Shown here in pieces: positions 61,099 to 64,000 of a DNA stretch of 64,000 nt (the stretch's first letter is position 1; each line of letters starts with the position of its first letter). The stretch is from Drouetiella hepatica Uher 2000/2452 (lineage in GTDB: Bacteria > Cyanobacteriota > Cyanobacteriia > Elainellales > Elainellaceae): assembly GCA_019359505.1 (NCBI GenBank), contig JAHHHD010000009.1, forward strand, positions 1-64,000, given 5' to 3'. A model generated the notes under the pieces. The model was given only the letters and a program-made list of their open reading frames with translations. It was not told where the DNA came from and made no database searches. Made by a program: the position numbers and the translations under genes.

Positions 61099-61620
61099 CT
61101 ACGAACAGGGGAGATTCGCAAGTACTTCTTCTGTATTTACGGTAGATCTAGGTCGCGATCGCAACTGTGCCAATCGAATTGGCTCACAATCTCCAGGCAG
61201 CGAATTTTGTGCCATTGAGTCGGTCTTAAAGTGCTTAGCAAACAGTCTTTTTGTCAGGAGATAAGCCTCTCTTTGATTACGCCGATCCTGCACACCCCTA
61301 AGTCCTAAATAGGGAAAGTGATGAATCATATAGCCAAATAAAAGCTGACAGTCTTCTGCATATTTTTGCGTATCCAGAATGTGACAATGCCATATCTGAT
61401 CAATTTCTAAAGATGGCGCTAACTGTAGATGAGGATACCGATCGTAGAGATACAGAAAAGCCAAGTATTGGGCGATCGCCTTTACGACCTGTGGCTTTGT
61501 CCAGTACAAGTCTGTTGGCGACTGCATGAGCTGATAAGCAATCGGATCTAGATCAAGCTGACGGGCTTTCTGTAAGAAAATTTCAAAAGATTGAGATGGG
61601 ACTTGATTAAGGGCAACCAT
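61099..61620 (-). CDS. Glycine-rich-domain-protein-like (DUF1399-type) protein
   Basis: The 173-aa protein starts MVALNQVPSQSFEIFLQKAR. Its core PSLEIDQIWHCHILDTQKYA and LLFGYMIHHFPYLGLRGVQD are the conserved motif of plant and bacterial GRDP-like/DUF1399 proteins, including the invariant WH-HILD segment. Function is unknown; the plant relatives act in development and stress. Its His and Asp residues suggest metal binding, an inference. It is on the minus strand next to repeats and ends with a Ser/Arg-rich tail. Confidence 0.8.
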   Translation of the reverse strand: MVALNQVPSQSFEIFLQKARQLDLDPIAYQLMQSPTDLYWTKPQVVKAIAQYLAFLYLYDRYPHLQLAPSLEIDQIWHCHILDTQKYAEDCQLLFGYMIHHFPYLGLRGVQDRRNQREAYLLTKRLFAKHFKTDSMAQNSLPGDCEPIRLAQLRSRPRSTVNTEEVLANLPCS

Positions 61621-61974
61621 GATAAACTCCTAGGGGGCAATTAGGAATGGGCTGACTATGTGACGCTATGCCTCTATTACATTCCTATACCGACTGAGTT
61701 CATGACTGAGAATGTCCGACTTTATCAAACGCTAGATTAACTTTCGCAGTAGCTCGATCGCTTCTCACACTTCAGTCTACATTCTGCTGACCTACAGTAA
61801 GGTTAACTACGCTTGGATAAACGTTCAGTCAAAATTAATCTCCCGTTAACTCACCCCATAAAGTATTTGCTATATTGTTGTGCCTAAATATCTACTGTTC
61901 CTAAGTCGAAGATTGCAACAGCGCACTCAGGCATGGCTAAATCGATGAAGGATCTGTAGACGCAAGGAGTGTTT

Positions 61975-62706
61975 ATGGCGGCTATTCAACTGGTAGTCTG
62001 CGATATGGCAGGCACGACCGTTAAAGATGACAGAGAGGTAGAGCAGTGTTTTTCTGAGGCTGCTGAACAAACGGGTTTGAGCGCAAGTTCCGAAAAGGTT
62101 GTTGCTATGATGGGTCTACCCAAAAAGCTGGTCTTTCAAACGCTTTGGCACGACCAAATCGGTAGAGATCATCCAGACTACTGTGCGAATGTGGAGACTT
62201 CTTTTACAGCGTTCAAGCATATTCTAGAAACCCATTATCAGACTCAGCCCGTTGCACCGACGATCGGCTGTCTAGAGCTATTCGCTTGGCTAAAATCCCA
62301 GGGGATTCAAATTGCCCTGACAACAGGATTTTATCGAGAAGTCACAGATATTATCTTGGGTCGCTTGGGCTGGAACCAGGGACTGAGTATTGAGTACATC
62401 GGTTCAGGCTCATCGCTGATTCAGGTTTCCGTCACGCCCTCAGAAATCTTTAATACCGAAGGTCGCCCTGCACCCTACATGATTCAAAAAGCAATGTATA
62501 AGCTAGGCGTTGTTGATTCCAAGACAGTCGTGAATATTGGGGATACCCCCTCTGATCTGGAATCTGGAATCCATGCGAATTGTCTTTACTCCTTTGGCGT
62601 CACGAATGGAACGCATACGAGAGAGCAGCTTGCAGCTCATCCTAATGATGGACTGTTTGACTCATTATCAGAATTTCAAGAGAAGTTAGCAGGTTTGTTG
62701 TCTTGA
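61975..62706 (+). CDS. PhnX-like phosphonatase (TIGR03351-type HAD hydrolase)
   Basis: The 243-aa HAD enzyme starts MAAIQLVVCDMAGTTVKDDR at an ATG 7 bases after AAGGAG; the GTG two codons earlier is rejected. CDMAGTTV carries the nucleophile Asp and the AGTT motif of phosphonoacetaldehyde hydrolase. The cap holds MMGLPKKLVFQTLWHDQ, whose Lys aligns with the Schiff-base Lys of PhnX, and GDTPSDLESGIHANCLY closes the core. Family knowledge: TIGR03351 members occur with TIGR03364 oxidoreductases, as here (6-base spacing). Likely cleaves the C-P bond of a phosphonoaldehyde; exact substrate unknown. Confidence 0.88.
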   Translation: MAAIQLVVCDMAGTTVKDDREVEQCFSEAAEQTGLSASSEKVVAMMGLPKKLVFQTLWHDQIGRDHPDYCANVETSFTAFKHILETHYQTQPVAPTIGCLELFAWLKSQGIQIALTTGFYREVTDIILGRLGWNQGLSIEYIGSGSSLIQVSVTPSEIFNTEGRPAPYMIQKAMYKLGVVDSKTVVNIGDTPSDLESGIHANCLYSFGVTNGTHTREQLAAHPNDGLFDSLSEFQEKLAGLLS

Positions 62707-62712
62707 ACCCCT

Positions 62713-63837
62713 ATGAGTCAAATACATCACACAGACGTTGCCATAGTTGGAGCTGGAATTGTGGGATTAGCTCATGCTTTGGCAGCGGCAAAAAAGGGCT
62801 TGAAAGTTGTTGTCTTCGATCGCCATCCGGTAGCAGTCGGGGCATCTATCCGCAACTTTGGCATGGTCTGGCCGATCGGTCAGCCGACAGAGCTGCTGGA
62901 TAGAGCCTTACGATCGCGCCAGATTTGGATAGAAGTCGCCTCGAAAGCTGGGTTTCCTGCCGAGCAGAGCGGCTCCTTGCACCTGGCATACCGACAGGAC
63001 GAACTGGATGTTCTGCAAGAGTTTGTAGATACCCGGCGAGATGACAAATACTCGATCGCCCTACTCACCCCCGAACAGATCGCGGAGAAAAGTCCTGGGG
63101 CAGTCATAGACGGCTTGCTGGGCGGACTGTGGAGCGGGACGGAGGTAATCGTTGATCCCCGCGAGGCGATCGCCAAAATTCCTGATTTTCTCGCGGCAGC
63201 CTACGGAGTAGAATTCAAGTTCAATGCCGTTGTCACTGATATTTCCTATCCAAAGTTGGTCGCAGGTGGGGAAGAGTGGAAATGCGATCGCATCTATGTG
63301 TGCAGCGGTACTGACTTTGAAACGCTTTATCCAGAGGTCTATCGACAAAGTGGCATTACCAAAGTCAAACTGCAAATGATGCGAACTGTGCCTCAGCCAA
63401 ACAACTGGCGATTAGGGGCATCTCTTTGCGCTGGGCTAACGCTCACCCACTATACGGCTTTTGCTCACTGCTCATCTCTGGCACGCCTAAAAGCCAGAGT
63501 TCAGGCAGAAACTCCCTACTTTGTCGAGTGGGGCATCCATGTCATGGTTTCCCAAAACGCTCTGGGCGAACTGACCATTGGCGACTCGCATGAGTACGGC
63601 TTGAATTTAGATCCGTTCGATCGCGCCGACTTAAATCAATACATCCTTGATTATTTCAAAACTTTTGCTCAGCCGCCCTCCCTAGAAATGGCTCAAACCT
63701 GGCATGGCATCTACGCTAAGATTCCGCAGCGAACTGAATGGATTGCTCATCCAGAACCAGGCGTGACGATCGTCAATGCGCCCGGAGGGGCTGGTATGAC
63801 TCTATCTTTTGGTCTGGCAGAGGAGGTCACAGGCTAA
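62713..63837 (+). CDS. TIGR03364-type FAD-dependent oxidoreductase (aminophosphonate oxidation)
   Basis: The 374-aa flavoprotein starts MSQIHHTDVAIVGAGIVGLA with a classic FAD-binding GxGxxG, then SIRNFGMVWPIGQPTELLDR, the TIGR03364 signature, and a C-terminal PGGAGMTLSFGLAEEVTG flavin motif. Family knowledge: it is linked by context to TIGR03351 hydrolases and proposed to oxidatively deaminate an aminophosphonate to the aldehyde substrate of the hydrolase. The pair would give a phosphorus or nitrogen supply route. No phosphonate ABC transporter is seen in this window. Confidence 0.88.
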   Translation: MSQIHHTDVAIVGAGIVGLAHALAAAKKGLKVVVFDRHPVAVGASIRNFGMVWPIGQPTELLDRALRSRQIWIEVASKAGFPAEQSGSLHLAYRQDELDVLQEFVDTRRDDKYSIALLTPEQIAEKSPGAVIDGLLGGLWSGTEVIVDPREAIAKIPDFLAAAYGVEFKFNAVVTDISYPKLVAGGEEWKCDRIYVCSGTDFETLYPEVYRQSGITKVKLQMMRTVPQPNNWRLGASLCAGLTLTHYTAFAHCSSLARLKARVQAETPYFVEWGIHVMVSQNALGELTIGDSHEYGLNLDPFDRADLNQYILDYFKTFAQPPSLEMAQTWHGIYAKIPQRTEWIAHPEPGVTIVNAPGGAGMTLSFGLAEEVTG

Positions 63838-63899
63838 TGGAGTCATGTTCCCATTCTTATACCGAATTTGGGTCTAAGAATAATCAACTTTACCCAATG

Positions 63900-64000
63900 C
63901 TAAATCAACTTTTGCAGTAACTCGCTCGTCTCCTCCGCCTCTACCTGCATTCCCAATTGTTCAAATAACTGCCTTGCCTCTTCTGCCCAACGGTGAGCCA
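63900..64000 (-). CDS. C-terminal fragment of a helical-repeat-type protein (cut by window edge)
   Basis: On the minus strand the last codons before TAG read AHRWAEEARQLFEQLGMQVE followed by AEETSELLQKLI. The EEARQLFEQLG pattern is typical of the end of a TPR or similar helical-repeat protein. Only about 33 residues are inside the window, so the family is tentative. It is convergent with the oxidoreductase gene. Confidence 0.55.
   Translation of the reverse strand, partial: AHRWAEEARQLFEQLGMQVEAEETSELLQKLI

Noticed and set aside
1-64000. Prophage or conjugative element
   Set aside because: No terminase, capsid, portal, relaxase or plasmid replication gene is present; mobile DNA is limited to an IS end, an integron relic and small repeats.

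Overview
This 64-kb window reads as the chromosome of a filamentous, non-heterocystous-type cyanobacterium (Leptolyngbya/Oscillatoriales-like; the genus is an inference). The octamer GCGATCGC and its core CGATCG (the HIP1 signature) recur throughout. Gene content is cyanobacterial: ndhH, a plant-type ferredoxin, a PAP/fibrillin protein, an acyl-lipid desaturase, a ModB-ModC fusion, a group 2 sigma factor and a match to the cyanobacterial small RNA Yfr1. Apart from the accessory left end, most of the window is ordinary chromosome with short operons and many single genes.

Region by region. 1-4.3 kb is a decaying mobile/accessory patch: the 3' end of an IS630-type transposase, a frameshifted integron integrase (intI) pseudogene, an orphan small gene, a DUF433/DUF5615 toxin-antitoxin pair followed directly by an attC-like recombination site, and a second toxin-antitoxin pair whose toxin carries an amber codon at position 9. 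Together they look like the remains of a chromosomal integron. 4.4-15 kb holds pgi, a double-domain glycosyltransferase, a large RCK/two-helix/RCK ion-channel protein, a group 2 sigma factor, and a TetR regulator fused to a tyrosine-recombinase-like domain, with two palindromic operators between it and a divergent delta-9 desaturase. 15-33 kb is core metabolism: rpsU, tRNA-Arg(CCU), ferredoxin, a CDF metal exporter, xthA, gloB, a glycosyltransferase, ndhH, 2-Cys peroxiredoxin, a PHP-domain phosphoesterase, cysK, a ketopantoate reductase, an AbrB-type membrane protein, a Nudix hydrolase, a membrane C39-like peptidase and a rhomboid protease.

33-45 kb contains surface-polysaccharide-type genes (glycosyltransferase, sugar aminotransferase, zinc dehydrogenase), a deoxyhypusine-synthase-like protein with a short His-containing repeat tail, and a MocR-type regulator divergent from GNAT, flavin-binding and EamA genes. 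45-48.5 kb is a two-gene signalling operon: a histidine kinase with a complete ethylene-receptor-type sensor and an overlapping response-regulator/PAS/histidine-kinase hybrid. 48.7-64 kb holds a topA, an amino acid permease, Yfr1, a polyphosphate-glucokinase-like ROK kinase, modBC, an N-acylglucosamine 2-epimerase-like gene, a calpain-like protease, and a two-gene phosphonate-type module (PhnX-like hydrolase plus TIGR03364-type oxidoreductase).

Intergenic DNA is rich in palindromes. There are two ~100-bp element families with terminal inverted repeats, a third ~90-bp family with conserved flanks and variable hairpin, two longer MITE-like elements, and several perfect 15-24-bp-arm hairpins of common design (T-tract plus GC clamp) that can end transcription from either side. 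No CRISPR array, rRNA operon or prophage was seen.
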